Source: Rhodospirillales bacterium
GTDB lineage: Bacteria > Pseudomonadota > Alphaproteobacteria > Micavibrionales > Micavibrionaceae
Length of the DNA: 64,000 bases
Assembly (NCBI GenBank): GCA_020638285.1
Contig: JACKIV010000003.1
Location: forward strand, 1 to 64,000
Reading direction: 5' to 3'
Under the pieces are notes generated by a model, which was not told the DNA's origin, did not search any database, and was given only the letters and a program-made list of their open reading frames with translations. The position numbers were made by a program, and so were the translations under genes. How positions within the stretch are numbered: the first letter of the stretch is position 1; each line of letters begins with the position of its first letter. This document shows positions 8,456 to 17,217 of the stretch, one piece after another.

Positions 8456-9772
8456 ATGTCTGAGCAGGCTGCCATAGACGAATCCGGGTACGAGAAAATC
8501 ACGCAGGATCAACTGGATGCGATGTCGCGCCTGCACGGGCGTTATCTGGACGGGCGCATCGGTGGACGGCGGGCGGTTTTGCGTAAGGCTGACCTGACGG
8601 GCCTGTCTTTGAAAGGGCAAGATTTACGTCAAGCCGATTTTACAGGTTGTCTCATGCGTCGGGCCGATCTGTCCGGAGCGAACTTCCGGGAAGCATCCCT
8701 GTACGCCGTTGATTTATCCCATGCAAATCTTTATCGGACGATCTTTATCCGGACCGATATGCGCGGGGCTTTGATTGAAAGCGCGAATCTGGAAGGGGCC
8801 GATCTGGATTCTGCGGATTTGCGCGTTGGCGGACTGTCTTCTGGAAATTCTTTTGACAGCGGGCGTTCCGTGAATTTCCGTGGTGCGAATCTGACCGGAG
8901 CGCGGCTTTCCGGAACTTTGGCGGGGAAGGCCGATTTTTCCGACGCGATTATGACGAATGCCAATATGGCGCGGGCCGACTTGCGCGGGGCGCGTCTGGA
9001 AGGCGCAGATCTGACCGGCGCCGATATCGGCGATGCCCAGCTTTCGGGAGCAAATTTCAAGGCCGCCATTTTGACTGGAGTTGACTTAAGTAAAGTCCTT
9101 CCTTCAGAGGTTGATATGTCTGGCGCGATCACCGACGACAATGTCGGGGAGTCCATTGCGAATCTGCGCGAGCCGCTTGAAAAGCTTGTCGAAGAACACC
9201 GGACATGGGTTCAGACAGGCGGTCAGTCCGGGCGGCAGCTTGATTTGAGCGGATACGATCTGCGGACCCTCAAGAGCCTCAAGGGCGAGAAAATGACCGC
9301 CATCCGGGCTGTTGAAGCGCGATTCTTTGGGATGAACCTCTACAAGGTCGAAATGCAAAGCGCCGTTCTGGACGGAAGCGATTTCCGTGGATGCGATATG
9401 GAATTGGCGGACCTGCGCGGATCAAGTTTCAAGACCTGCGTTTTGTCCCATGCAAAGCTGCGTGGCGTCAACATGGCTCCGCTGCTTTTTGGCACAGGAG
9501 GTGCGTCGCGTCGGTTCAGCCCTTGCGATTTGTCCGGCGCAACGCTGCGTTATTCCGATTTTACCGGCGCGCAGATGAAAAGCGCTGTGTTTCGGAATGC
9601 GGATGTGTCTTTTGCAGATTTTACGGAGTGCGACTTGCGCGATGCGGATTTCACCGGGGCGCGCACCGAAGGCGCGGTTTTTGAAAAGGCCGATTTGACG
9701 GATTCAATTTTCGATAAAAGTCCTGCAGGTGCGTTTCGTTTTCCTGTCGACCGGGGCGGCGGCGAGGGGTAA
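8456..9772 (+). CDS. Pentapeptide-repeat protein
   Basis: 438 residues made largely of pentapeptide repeats of the A(D/N)LxX type, in two blocks (about residues 40-220 and 300-430) separated by a non-repeat segment of roughly 80 residues with WVQTGGQSGRQLDLSGYDL. The first 35 residues are helical and precede the repeats. Such repeats fold into a right-handed quadrilateral beta-helix. Some members mimic DNA and protect gyrase, but most have unknown roles. No signal peptide, so probably cytoplasmic. Confidence 0.9.
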   Translation: MSEQAAIDESGYEKITQDQLDAMSRLHGRYLDGRIGGRRAVLRKADLTGLSLKGQDLRQADFTGCLMRRADLSGANFREASLYAVDLSHANLYRTIFIRTDMRGALIESANLEGADLDSADLRVGGLSSGNSFDSGRSVNFRGANLTGARLSGTLAGKADFSDAIMTNANMARADLRGARLEGADLTGADIGDAQLSGANFKAAILTGVDLSKVLPSEVDMSGAITDDNVGESIANLREPLEKLVEEHRTWVQTGGQSGRQLDLSGYDLRTLKSLKGEKMTAIRAVEARFFGMNLYKVEMQSAVLDGSDFRGCDMELADLRGSSFKTCVLSHAKLRGVNMAPLLFGTGGASRRFSPCDLSGATLRYSDFTGAQMKSAVFRNADVSFADFTECDLRDADFTGARTEGAVFEKADLTDSIFDKSPAGAFRFPVDRGGGEG

Positions 9773-9789
9773 GGATTCTCAAGAGGTTT

Positions 9790-12700
9790 TTATGGCTCCG
9801 GATCAATGGCCAGAAAAGGCGCAGAGTCGATCGTGCTGGTCCCGTCGAGAACGGTTTCGGTTCCCGATAGACCCGTAGCGGATCCCCACCAGTTGCCTTC
9901 TGCGGTCAGAACGCCGTTGTCCATGTCGGCGCGGATATCCTGAATAATGCTTCCGAAGAAGCGGTTTCCGCCTGTGCTGCCCAGTGCGCCGCCACCCAGA
10001 TCAACCGTGAATATGCCGCTGGTGTCATCGTCAACAAAAACAGCATATTGAAGATTCTGGGCAGAGGTCGTATCCTCAACGCGGGCTGAAAAATCGCCGC
10101 TTGAACCGGCGCGCAGGTAAAGCCCGTAATCCAGACTGTCTTCAATCGATATATCCGACAGATCTGCCCCCGTCAGGGCGCTGCCCGCGCTTGATGAATA
10201 TAGAAGCATCCCGTCCAGCGCACTGTCCGTTATGCTGATCCGGGAAAGGGTGGGGTTCGTTATAGCGCTCGCATTTGTTCCGGCCAGAAGATACATCCCC
10301 CGACCTTTGCTTTTTGCGATGTCGATATCGGTGAGGGACGCGTTGGACAGGATCGTGCCTGTGTCTCTGGCATAAAGATAGAGACCGTCGATGCCACTGT
10401 TTTCGATGGAGATGTTATCAAAGACCGGATCTGTCATGGTCCCCCCTCCTGAAGCGTAAACATGGAATCCATAATCTCCGCTGTCCGAAACCGAGATGTC
10501 AGAAACATTTGCATCGGATAGAACCGCCGCTGCGCCGCTGGAGGCGATGTGGAACCCGTTGAAGCCGCTTCCGGAAGCGGTGATGTTGCTTATGACCGGT
10601 GTGGTTACACTCGCGCCCGTTCCGGCCAGAAGGCGGAAACCATAATCTCCATTGTCGCGAACCGTTACGTTTGCAACGGAGGCGTCCGAGAGAGATGTTC
10701 CGGCTCCGGTCGCGTTCAGGAGCATGCCGTCATTGCCGTTGTCGGTGCTGGTGACATTCGTAAAGGTGGGAGAAGCTACGGCTGCGCCCCCTGTCGCGTA
10801 CAGGTAAAGCCCGTGATCGCCGCTGTTGCTGATGGTGATGTTATCAAAAAGGGCGTTCGTAAAGGTTGCGCCCGCACCGGTCGATTCCAGATACATTCCG
10901 GTTAATCCATTATCCGCGAGGGAGATATTCGAATAACTCCCGTCCGTGTTAACGCCCCCGGCCTGATTTGACAGATAAAATCCATAACTCCCGCTGTCTG
11001 TCGATGTGACATTTGATACCACAGCATCGCTGATCGTTCCATTCGCCGTTCGGGTATAGAAAACGATTCCTGAAGCGCTGTTTCTGTCGGCTAAAACATT
11101 ATCAACCGTAGGGCTGGAAATGGTCGCTGTGTTGTCTGCTCGGAGGGTGAACCCGTCACCAGCGTTGCCCGTCGCCACGATGTTTGTGATATCGGCATTG
11201 GCAATCGAAGCGTTGCCGCCGTTTGAATAGATATAAACACCGTTCGAGTCGTTGTCCGTCGCCGTGATCCGCGCCAGTGTCGGGGCTGTGAAGACGCCGC
11301 CGCTGGCCCCGTACAGTCGAAATCCATAATCTCCGTTTTCGGTCAGGGTCATGTCGCTCAGGCTGGCGTTGGCGATCGTGCTGCCCGCGCCGCTGGATGC
11401 AACATAAAAACCATCGTTACTGTTGTCGATGGAAGCGAGATTATCCACACTTAAAGAATCCATCGCCCCGCCATTGGAAGACAGAAGGTAAGCGCCGTTG
11501 TCTCCGTTGTCCTCGATATGAATGTTTGACAGCGCTGCATTTGATAAAGTTGATCCGGCACCATCGGCTCGCATATAGAGGCCATCGCTTCCGTTGTCGT
11601 TGGAAACAAATGTGTGAAAGGCCAGATTATCCAAGGTTCCGGCGGCAGTAACGTCGATATAGGTTCCATCGTCTCCGTTACGGGTTGCCGTGATGGTGTT
11701 CAAGTCTGGTGTGCTGATGCTGCTTCCCGCCCCGCTGGACAGAACGCGCAGACCGTCATTCGAATTGTCCTCAGCCAAAAGGGTTTCAATGGATGGCGCA
11801 GAGATAACGCCTGATCCTGCGGTGTGGAGGTAAAATCCATGAAATCCGTTGTGGGCCACAGAGATATTTGAGAAGACGGGATTTGTCGCGACGCTGCCTG
11901 CGGCATTGACATAGAAGTCAATCCCGGCGGATCCGTTGTCTTCTGCGGTGATGTTGGTGAAACGCGGGGATGTGATGACGCCGCCCGCATTGGCATAGAT
12001 ATAGGCGCCCGTTGAATTCTGATCGGTCAGGACAAGCGTATCCGCTGTCAACTCATTGATGATGCTCCCCGCGCCGGTTGACTGGACCCAGAGACCATAA
12101 GCCGCGTTTCCATCTGCCGTGACTTCCGACAGTGCAGGCGCAGAGAAACTCCCTCCCGCCGAGGCATTGAGAAGAAGCCCTGTGTCGCTGTTGTTCTCAA
12201 TGGAAACATCTGAAAGACTTAATTCGTTGATCGCGCTTCCGGCACCGGTCGACAGGGCATAAGCTCCGTAACCGACATTGTCACGGATCGTTGTGTCGGA
12301 TACGGTGGTATTTGTGAAGCTTCCTCCGTTCAGGGCATAGAGATACAGGCCATGAGATGCGCTTCTGGAAAGGATCGCATTGCGAATTTCAAGGTTCTCT
12401 ATGTTTGATGCCGCTCCGTTCGATGTCGCATAAACGCCATAGCGCGCGGAATTCGAGATGGTTACATCAGAAAGGCTGACATTGTCCGCATTCACAACAA
12501 TTCCATCGCGCTGGGCCGCATCGACGGTTAGTCCGGAAACGGCGGCGTCGTTCCCCGTGATGGTGATTCCGTCGCCGTTCAGGGCTGTGTTGGTGATAAT
12601 CGGGGCGGTTGTGGCCGTGGCGATCGTCAGGGGTATATCGGGAATGACGATGCCTCTGGCCTGCATAAGGGACGTGTCAAAGGTCAGGGGAACGCCCGAG

Positions 12701-14109
12701 CCGATCAGACGCTGTCCCGTATTGCTGAGGATAATCCCTGCATCCATGCCTGTGCTTGTTCCGTCTCCGGCACGGACGTAAATGATATCATGGCTTCCTG
12801 CCGCTGCCTGTGCTCCCGCGAGGGTGTTGAACGGGGCTTCAAAGGATCCGTCTCCTCCCGCCGTCGCAGTATTATCGACGATGAAAATTTCCTGATTTCC
12901 ACCTGCCGATGCGTTTTCGACGGTGGCTTGTGCGGTTGAAGATCGGGTGGAGCTGGCTGCGTTTGTTACCACGTCAACATCGCGTTCGACATGTTCGTTC
13001 AGGCGTTTGTAAAGTCCCTGAGGCTTTTGTGACTTGGATGAGGAGTCTCCGAAAGGAAAGCGCAGGCGAACCTCGGCAAACTCGTTTGATCCCCGCAGGC
13101 TGTCGTTTTGATGTTCCAGCCCGATCTGGAGCCAGTCTGTCAGAGTGGTTCTGATTCGGAATCGGTATCCGTCGAATCCGTCGACATCCTCCCCGTCGAA
13201 TTTGAAATAAGCGCCATAGGCCCGGGTGTCTTCGAGCAAAGTCCCTTCAAGGAACCACAGCTTGCGCCCGATTTCGGCATCAAAACCAGACAGGGGCGTT
13301 TCACGGCTTGTGCTTTCGCTGACAGTCTGGGTTGCAAGGATGTTATGTCCGCTGAAGGTGAAATCTGTCTGGATGTTTGTTTCGCTCGAGAGCTTCGGAT
13401 CACTTAGGGACAGATAGGCGTTTGCCCGCAAATCCCAGTCTTCGCTCAGGATTTCCGCTCCGAGGGTCGTCTGGTCGAACAGAGCGCCGGTTTCCGATCG
13501 GCGGCGGTCATAATAGGCATAAGTCCCGAGAAGAAGAGGCCATCCTTCGGGGATCAGGCGGACGCCAAGACCGAAATTCCCCTCGCGTCCGTCCGCATCG
13601 TCCAGAACAAATCGTGCATCCGCAAAGGTCAGAAACTGACCGTTCCATGACAGAGGCATCCAGACCTCGGTTCCTGCGAGCGTTCTTTCGCTTCCAGCCT
13701 TGACATATCCGTCGATATGTCCGGGGATCACATAATCCCGGGGGGCTCGGAACATTTCCGGTGTTTCAGGAGGCGGCGATTTCCGAGGAAGGGGGTCACT
13801 TGTCCGAATTGGTCTGTCCGCAAGGGGCGATTCTGAAACGGCGGGAGCGGGAGGGGTTTTATTTTTTATCTCCGCATCTGAAGGCAATGCTTTTTTCTCC
13901 AAAGCGGAGAGCATGCGACGCAGTCGCTCGTTTTCCGCCATCAGGGCTGCATTGGCAGAGCTTAGGGCCTGATTTCTTGTGTCGATATCTTCGAGTATCC
14001 CTTTGTATGGTGCCATTTCAGAGGGGCCGACATCTGCCGCAGACGGGTTGGCTGCGCCCAGAAGGGCAACCGATGAAAGAAGGAAAATACGTTTTCCAAA
14101 AGACACCAA
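9790..14109 (-). CDS. Giant inverse autotransporter with beta-helix passenger
   Basis: 1439 residues. Order: signal peptide (about 1-25, PSAA-D cleavage likely); coiled coil (about 36-72, with Asn/Leu heptads); Pro-rich linker; an outer-membrane barrel of the intimin/invasin (IAT_beta) type at about residues 125-360, with HIDGYVKAGSERTLAG, GLGVRLIPEGWPLLLGTYAYYDRR and a final EVRLRFPFGD (each a separate segment); a linker; then a right-handed beta-helix of about 28 coils (558-1355) and a C-terminal cap with NWWG. In type Ve secretion the N-terminal barrel exports the C-terminal passenger to the cell surface. The start is TTG at 14109 or GTG at 14106, with TGAGG upstream. Probably an adhesin or surface enzyme scaffold; that role is inferred. 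Confidence 0.85.
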   Translation of the reverse strand: MVSFGKRIFLLSSVALLGAANPSAADVGPSEMAPYKGILEDIDTRNQALSSANAALMAENERLRRMLSALEKKALPSDAEIKNKTPPAPAVSESPLADRPIRTSDPLPRKSPPPETPEMFRAPRDYVIPGHIDGYVKAGSERTLAGTEVWMPLSWNGQFLTFADARFVLDDADGREGNFGLGVRLIPEGWPLLLGTYAYYDRRRSETGALFDQTTLGAEILSEDWDLRANAYLSLSDPKLSSETNIQTDFTFSGHNILATQTVSESTSRETPLSGFDAEIGRKLWFLEGTLLEDTRAYGAYFKFDGEDVDGFDGYRFRIRTTLTDWLQIGLEHQNDSLRGSNEFAEVRLRFPFGDSSSKSQKPQGLYKRLNEHVERDVDVVTNAASSTRSSTAQATVENASAGGNQEIFIVDNTATAGGDGSFEAPFNTLAGAQAAAGSHDIIYVRAGDGTSTGMDAGIILSNTGQRLIGSGVPLTFDTSLMQARGIVIPDIPLTIATATTAPIITNTALNGDGITITGNDAAVSGLTVDAAQRDGIVVNADNVSLSDVTISNSARYGVYATSNGAASNIENLEIRNAILSRSASHGLYLYALNGGSFTNTTVSDTTIRDNVGYGAYALSTGAGSAINELSLSDVSIENNSDTGLLLNASAGGSFSAPALSEVTADGNAAYGLWVQSTGAGSIINELTADTLVLTDQNSTGAYIYANAGGVITSPRFTNITAEDNGSAGIDFYVNAAGSVATNPVFSNISVAHNGFHGFYLHTAGSGVISAPSIETLLAEDNSNDGLRVLSSGAGSSISTPDLNTITATRNGDDGTYIDVTAAGTLDNLAFHTFVSNDNGSDGLYMRADGAGSTLSNAALSNIHIEDNGDNGAYLLSSNGGAMDSLSVDNLASIDNSNDGFYVASSGAGSTIANASLSDMTLTENGDYGFRLYGASGGVFTAPTLARITATDNDSNGVYIYSNGGNASIANADITNIVATGNAGDGFTLRADNTATISSPTVDNVLADRNSASGIVFYTRTANGTISDAVVSNVTSTDSGSYGFYLSNQAGGVNTDGSYSNISLADNGLTGMYLESTGAGATFTNALFDNITISNSGDHGLYLYATGGAAVASPTFTNVTSTDNGNDGMLLNATGAGTSLSDASVANVTVRDNGDYGFRLLAGTGASVTTPVISNITASGSGFNGFHIASSGAAAVLSDANVSDISVSDSGDYGFHVYASGGGTMTDPVFDNISIENSGIDGLYLYARDTGTILSNASLTDIDIAKSKGRGMYLLAGTNASAITNPTLSRISITDSALDGMLLYSSSAGSALTGADLSDISIEDSLDYGLYLRAGSSGDFSARVEDTTSAQNLQYAVFVDDDTSGIFTVDLGGGALGSTGGNRFFGSIIQDIRADMDNGVLTAEGNWWGSATGLSGTETVLDGTSTIDSAPFLAIDPEP
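10045..12438 (-). repeat. Tandem 28/29-residue beta-helix coil repeats (about 28 copies)
   Basis: This part of the autotransporter encodes about 28 consecutive units. Each begins with Gly-aromatic/hydrophobic residues (for example GLYLYA, GFYVAS, GMYLES), has GAGS or GGxx about seven residues later, and ends in (D/E)NGD(Y/D). Counting the units by hand gives lengths that alternate 29, 28, 29, 28 for the first 24, then 29, 29, 29, 27. The odd units favour STGAGS and the even ones ASGG, so the true repeat is a 57-residue pair of coils (171 bases). Confidence 0.85.
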
Positions 14110-14332
14110 AGCAAAAAACCTCAGGGGATGAAATGGAACCGTTCGAGAATATCAGTGTATGCATTTTATGTGCCACCATACCACAAATCACGATTCCTGA
14201 AACCCTTTCCGGCGGCAGTGAGATTGTGGAAGAAAAAATAGACGGGTCTTTCTCTCTTGATCTGTTTCGATGGACTTCTATCTAATGGGGGGGCGTTTAG
14301 GCGTATTCCACCAGAGAAAGGTTCTTGACTCT

Positions 14333-14926
14333 ATGAAAATTCTTCATGTTCTCTCAAGCGGACGGACGGGGGATTCTGTCTCTCGTAAACTTTCCGCACA
14401 ACTTGTCTCCGGACTTAAGGCGAAAAACCCCGGTTCTACCGTTGTTGAGCGGGATGTCTCCCGTGATCTGCCCTTTCTTGATGCCGATTTGATTGCTGCG
14501 TTCTACACACCCGAAGACAAGCGTACACCGGAGCAAAAAAAGCGCCTGTCGCTTTCGGATGCGCTGGTGAATGAGCTTTTTGCCTGTGATATGCTCGTCA
14601 TTTCCGCCCCGATGTATAATTTCAGTATTCCGGCGGCGCTCAAGGCCTGGATCGACTTGATTGTTCGTGCCGGACGGACGTTCCGCTTCAAGGAGGGCGG
14701 GGGATATGAGAGCCTTCTGGGAGATCGCAAGACATATGTGGTGATGGCCAGTGGCGGAGTTCCCCTGGGCGTTCCGGTCGATTTTTACTCGCCATATCTG
14801 CGGGCCGTTCTGGGTTTTATCGGGATTGAGAGTATTGAGTTTGTCGCTGCCGCCGGGACCAATATGGGGAATGCACAGGCCGTTATTAAAGAAGCAGAGG
14901 ACCAGATCCGTAAGATTGCAGTCTGA
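14333..14926 (+). CDS. azoR: FMN-dependent NADH-azoreductase
   Basis: 197 residues, the usual length of AzoR. A flavodoxin-like fold is indicated by MKILHVLSSGRTGDSVS at the N-terminus (phosphate-binding loop for FMN) and the family signature SAPMYNFSIPAALKAWID near residue 90. The region VVMASGG matches the second FMN contact. It reduces azo compounds and quinones by two-electron transfer and may protect against quinone stress. The ATG at 14333 is preferred over an upstream in-frame ATG at 14270 because it starts directly on the first beta strand. Confidence 0.93.
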   Translation: MKILHVLSSGRTGDSVSRKLSAQLVSGLKAKNPGSTVVERDVSRDLPFLDADLIAAFYTPEDKRTPEQKKRLSLSDALVNELFACDMLVISAPMYNFSIPAALKAWIDLIVRAGRTFRFKEGGGYESLLGDRKTYVVMASGGVPLGVPVDFYSPYLRAVLGFIGIESIEFVAAAGTNMGNAQAVIKEAEDQIRKIAV

Positions 14927-14946
14927 AGCGGGGGAGGAGGGGCACC

Positions 14947-15309
14947 ATGCCTTTGTACGATGACAGCAATATTTTTGCAAAGATCTTGCGCGGAGATATC
15001 CCGTGTCAGAAGGTCCTTGAGGGGCCGCACGTTCTGGCTTTCCCGGATCTCTATCCCAAGGCTCCCACCCATATTCTGGTTATTCCAAAGGGGGCCTATG
15101 TGGATATTGCCGATTTCGGTGCGCGCGCCAGCGAGGCCGAGATTACGGCATTCTGGCGCGCCGTGGCGGACATCGCGGCGCAGGCGGGCCTGAAAGACTC
15201 AGGGTTTCGTGTCATTGCAAATGCCGGGGCGAATGGCGGGCAGGAAGTTCCTCACTTTCATGTCCATATTCTGGGGGGATGTCCGCTCGGTCCGATGGTT
15301 TCGCGTTGA
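14947..15309 (+). CDS. HIT family (HINT-like) nucleotide hydrolase
   Basis: 120 residues. The histidine triad HFHVHI lies at residues 103-108. The N-terminal NIFAKILRGDIPCQKV and THILVIPK are typical of the HINT branch, which hydrolyses adenosine phosphoramidates and acyl- or aminoacyl-adenylates. A GGGGGAGGAGGGG-like purine run precedes the ATG. It starts 20 bases after azoR, so the two are probably in one transcript. Confidence 0.95.
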   Translation: MPLYDDSNIFAKILRGDIPCQKVLEGPHVLAFPDLYPKAPTHILVIPKGAYVDIADFGARASEAEITAFWRAVADIAAQAGLKDSGFRVIANAGANGGQEVPHFHVHILGGCPLGPMVSR

Positions 15310-15392
15310 AGCAAGTCTGATTTTTCTTTTCTTCGGCGTACGAAAACGGCACAATCGGGCGTCGCGCCAACGGGAAAAAGGTCTTGCGTAGC

Positions 15393-15746
15393 ATGCCGCC
15401 GGGAAAACAGTCATCTTCGGAAATTGTCTACACCATTTACGGGGTTGATATGCCGCCTGCCGGGAAGCCGCCGGGGGCGCAGCAGCCTGTCAATGCTGTG
15501 AACGACATGGAATCGGCTATCAAACAGGCGGAGAGTCTTTTTGAATCTGGAAAATATCTCTCCGTCGAACTCAAAAAGAAATATGCCGAGGAAAAAACCG
15601 GACGAACCATTGAAATGCCTCTGCGCCGATGGGAGGGCAAGCCGAAAAAGGATTTCGGTGTGGTGTTGTTCCTGATTCTTGCCGTTCTGGCAGGCGCAGC
15701 CGCGTTCGGCCTGACATTTCTGGCCGCCCGGTTCATGGGCGGGTGA
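15393..15746 (+). CDS. Hypothetical tail-anchored membrane protein
   Basis: 117 residues, not recognised. The N-terminal part is polar with a Pro/Gly/Gln stretch (about 20-35) and a charged helix (about 40-70). A single hydrophobic segment (VVLFLILAVLAGAAAFGL, about residues 91-108) lies near the C-terminus and ends in ARFMGG, so the bulk of the protein would be cytoplasmic. The ATG at 15393 has AAAAAGG upstream; a TTG at 15384 is an alternative start. No function proposed. Confidence 0.6.
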   Translation: MPPGKQSSSEIVYTIYGVDMPPAGKPPGAQQPVNAVNDMESAIKQAESLFESGKYLSVELKKKYAEEKTGRTIEMPLRRWEGKPKKDFGVVLFLILAVLAGAAAFGLTFLAARFMGG

Positions 15747-15775
15747 AGCTTTTGTGAAATTTGGACTTCCCTTGA

Positions 15776-16426
15776 ATGTCTCCTTCTGAAACTCTTCCGC
15801 GTTCTGTGTTTCTTGACGTCTCTTTGTGGGGCGTGATTTTCGGGAATCTGTTTTCTATCGGGATGGCGGTTTTTCAAAGGTGGGATCTGGCGGAAATCAT
15901 GTGGATTTTCTGGGCGCAGAGCGTAGGGATCGGTCTGATGAATTTTGTCCGCATCCTCAGTTTGAAAGAATTTTCAACCGAAGGATTTAAAATTAACGAT
16001 CATCCCGTTGAGCCTACGACAGAAACCAAGATTCAGACCGCTTTCTTCTTTCTGGTGCATTATGGTTTGTTTCATGCCGTCTATGCGGTTTTTCTGTGGG
16101 AGAAAATGGATCTTTCGATGATGGGAGGGCAGGATATCCTGCTTCTGGCGCTGTGCGCGTTGGGTTTTCTGGGGGTGCATGGTTTTTCTCTGGCGCATAA
16201 TTTTTCCAGAGACTTTCGTCAAAAGAGACCGAATATCGGAACTTTGATGTTTTATCCATATTTGCGGATTCTGCCGATGCATTTGACTATTGTGTTTGGC
16301 GGGGTTTTTGTGTCAGGAGAGGATAGCGGCGCTGCGCAATTTTCCCTGATCCTGTTCATGTCTCTGAAGACTCTCGCCGATGCAGGAATGCATATGGTCG
16401 AACACCATATATTTCGGAAAATATAG
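15776..16426 (+). CDS. Integral membrane protein, DUF6498-like
   Basis: 216 residues with about five or six hydrophobic segments. WIFWAQSVGIGLMNFVRIL near the N-terminus, FFFLVHYGLFHAVYAVFL in the middle and LKTLADAGMHMVEHHIF at the C-terminus, each with conserved His or Asn, recall DUF6498 proteins, whose function is unknown. Several His and Asp residues lie in or near membrane segments (HYGLFH, MHMVEHH), which might bind a metal; this is inference. It is convergent with mlaF. Confidence 0.65.
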   Translation: MSPSETLPRSVFLDVSLWGVIFGNLFSIGMAVFQRWDLAEIMWIFWAQSVGIGLMNFVRILSLKEFSTEGFKINDHPVEPTTETKIQTAFFFLVHYGLFHAVYAVFLWEKMDLSMMGGQDILLLALCALGFLGVHGFSLAHNFSRDFRQKRPNIGTLMFYPYLRILPMHLTIVFGGVFVSGEDSGAAQFSLILFMSLKTLADAGMHMVEHHIFRKI

Positions 16427-16434
16427 GGGCTGTG

Positions 16435-17217
16435 CTACGCCGCCGTTGTGATCGGGCCGTCCGCGCGGCCATGGATGAACTGGTCGACATAAGGGTTGTC
16501 GCAGGAATCAAGCGAATCCACCGGTCCTTGCCATATGATCTGGCCTTCGTACAGCATGGCGACTTCGTCGGCGATTTTTCGGGCGCTGGCCATATCGTGG
16601 GTGATGGACAGGGCCGTGGCACCCAGATCCCGGACGCATTTGACGATCAAATCGTTGATAACATCCGCCATGATGGGGTCCAGCCCCGTCGTCGGCTCGT
16701 CGAAAAACAGAATATCCGGGTTTGTGGCGATGGCGCGGGCCAGCCCAACGCGCTTGCGCATGCCGCCCGAGAGCTCCGCCGGGTAGAGATCGGCGATTTT
16801 TTCGCTCAATCCCACGGATTTGAGCTTGTCGATGGCAATCGAGCGGGAATCGCCGCGGTCCATGTGCTTGCCGTGAATGAGCCCAAAGGCGACGTTTTCC
16901 CAGATGGGCAGGGAATCAAACAGGGCGGCGCTCTGGAACAGCATGCCGAATTTCTGCATCAGGCGGTCCCGCCCGCGCGTGTCCAGATGGGCTGTTTCGG
17001 CACCGTCTACCAGAATCGATCCATGATCCGGTGCAACGAGCCCCAGAATGCATTTGAGCATCACGGATTTTCCCGTTCCCGATCCGCCGATAATGACGAG
17101 GGATCGCCCCGTGGGAATGCTCAAATCCACCCCGCGCAGGACATGATTCGTGCCAAACGACTTGCGCAGTCCGCACAATTGGAGCTTGGTCGTCAGTTTT
17201 TTCCCGTCACCCGTCAT
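16435..17217 (-). CDS. mlaF: MlaF-type ABC transporter ATP-binding protein
   Basis: 260 residues. Walker A (GGSGTGKS), the Q-loop region GMLFQSAALFDSL, the ABC signature LSGGMRKRVGLARA and Walker B with LFFDEPTTGLDP are all intact. The GMLFQSAALFDS and GGMRKRV forms are typical of the Mla/MCE (phospholipid or toluene-tolerance) branch. It energises retrograde or anterograde phospholipid transport between the membranes. The start at 17217 overlaps the mlaE stop by four bases; longer frames upstream lie antisense-free but inside mlaE and are rejected. Confidence 0.95.
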   Translation of the reverse strand: MTGDGKKLTTKLQLCGLRKSFGTNHVLRGVDLSIPTGRSLVIIGGSGTGKSVMLKCILGLVAPDHGSILVDGAETAHLDTRGRDRLMQKFGMLFQSAALFDSLPIWENVAFGLIHGKHMDRGDSRSIAIDKLKSVGLSEKIADLYPAELSGGMRKRVGLARAIATNPDILFFDEPTTGLDPIMADVINDLIVKCVRDLGATALSITHDMASARKIADEVAMLYEGQIIWQGPVDSLDSCDNPYVDQFIHGRADGPITTAA

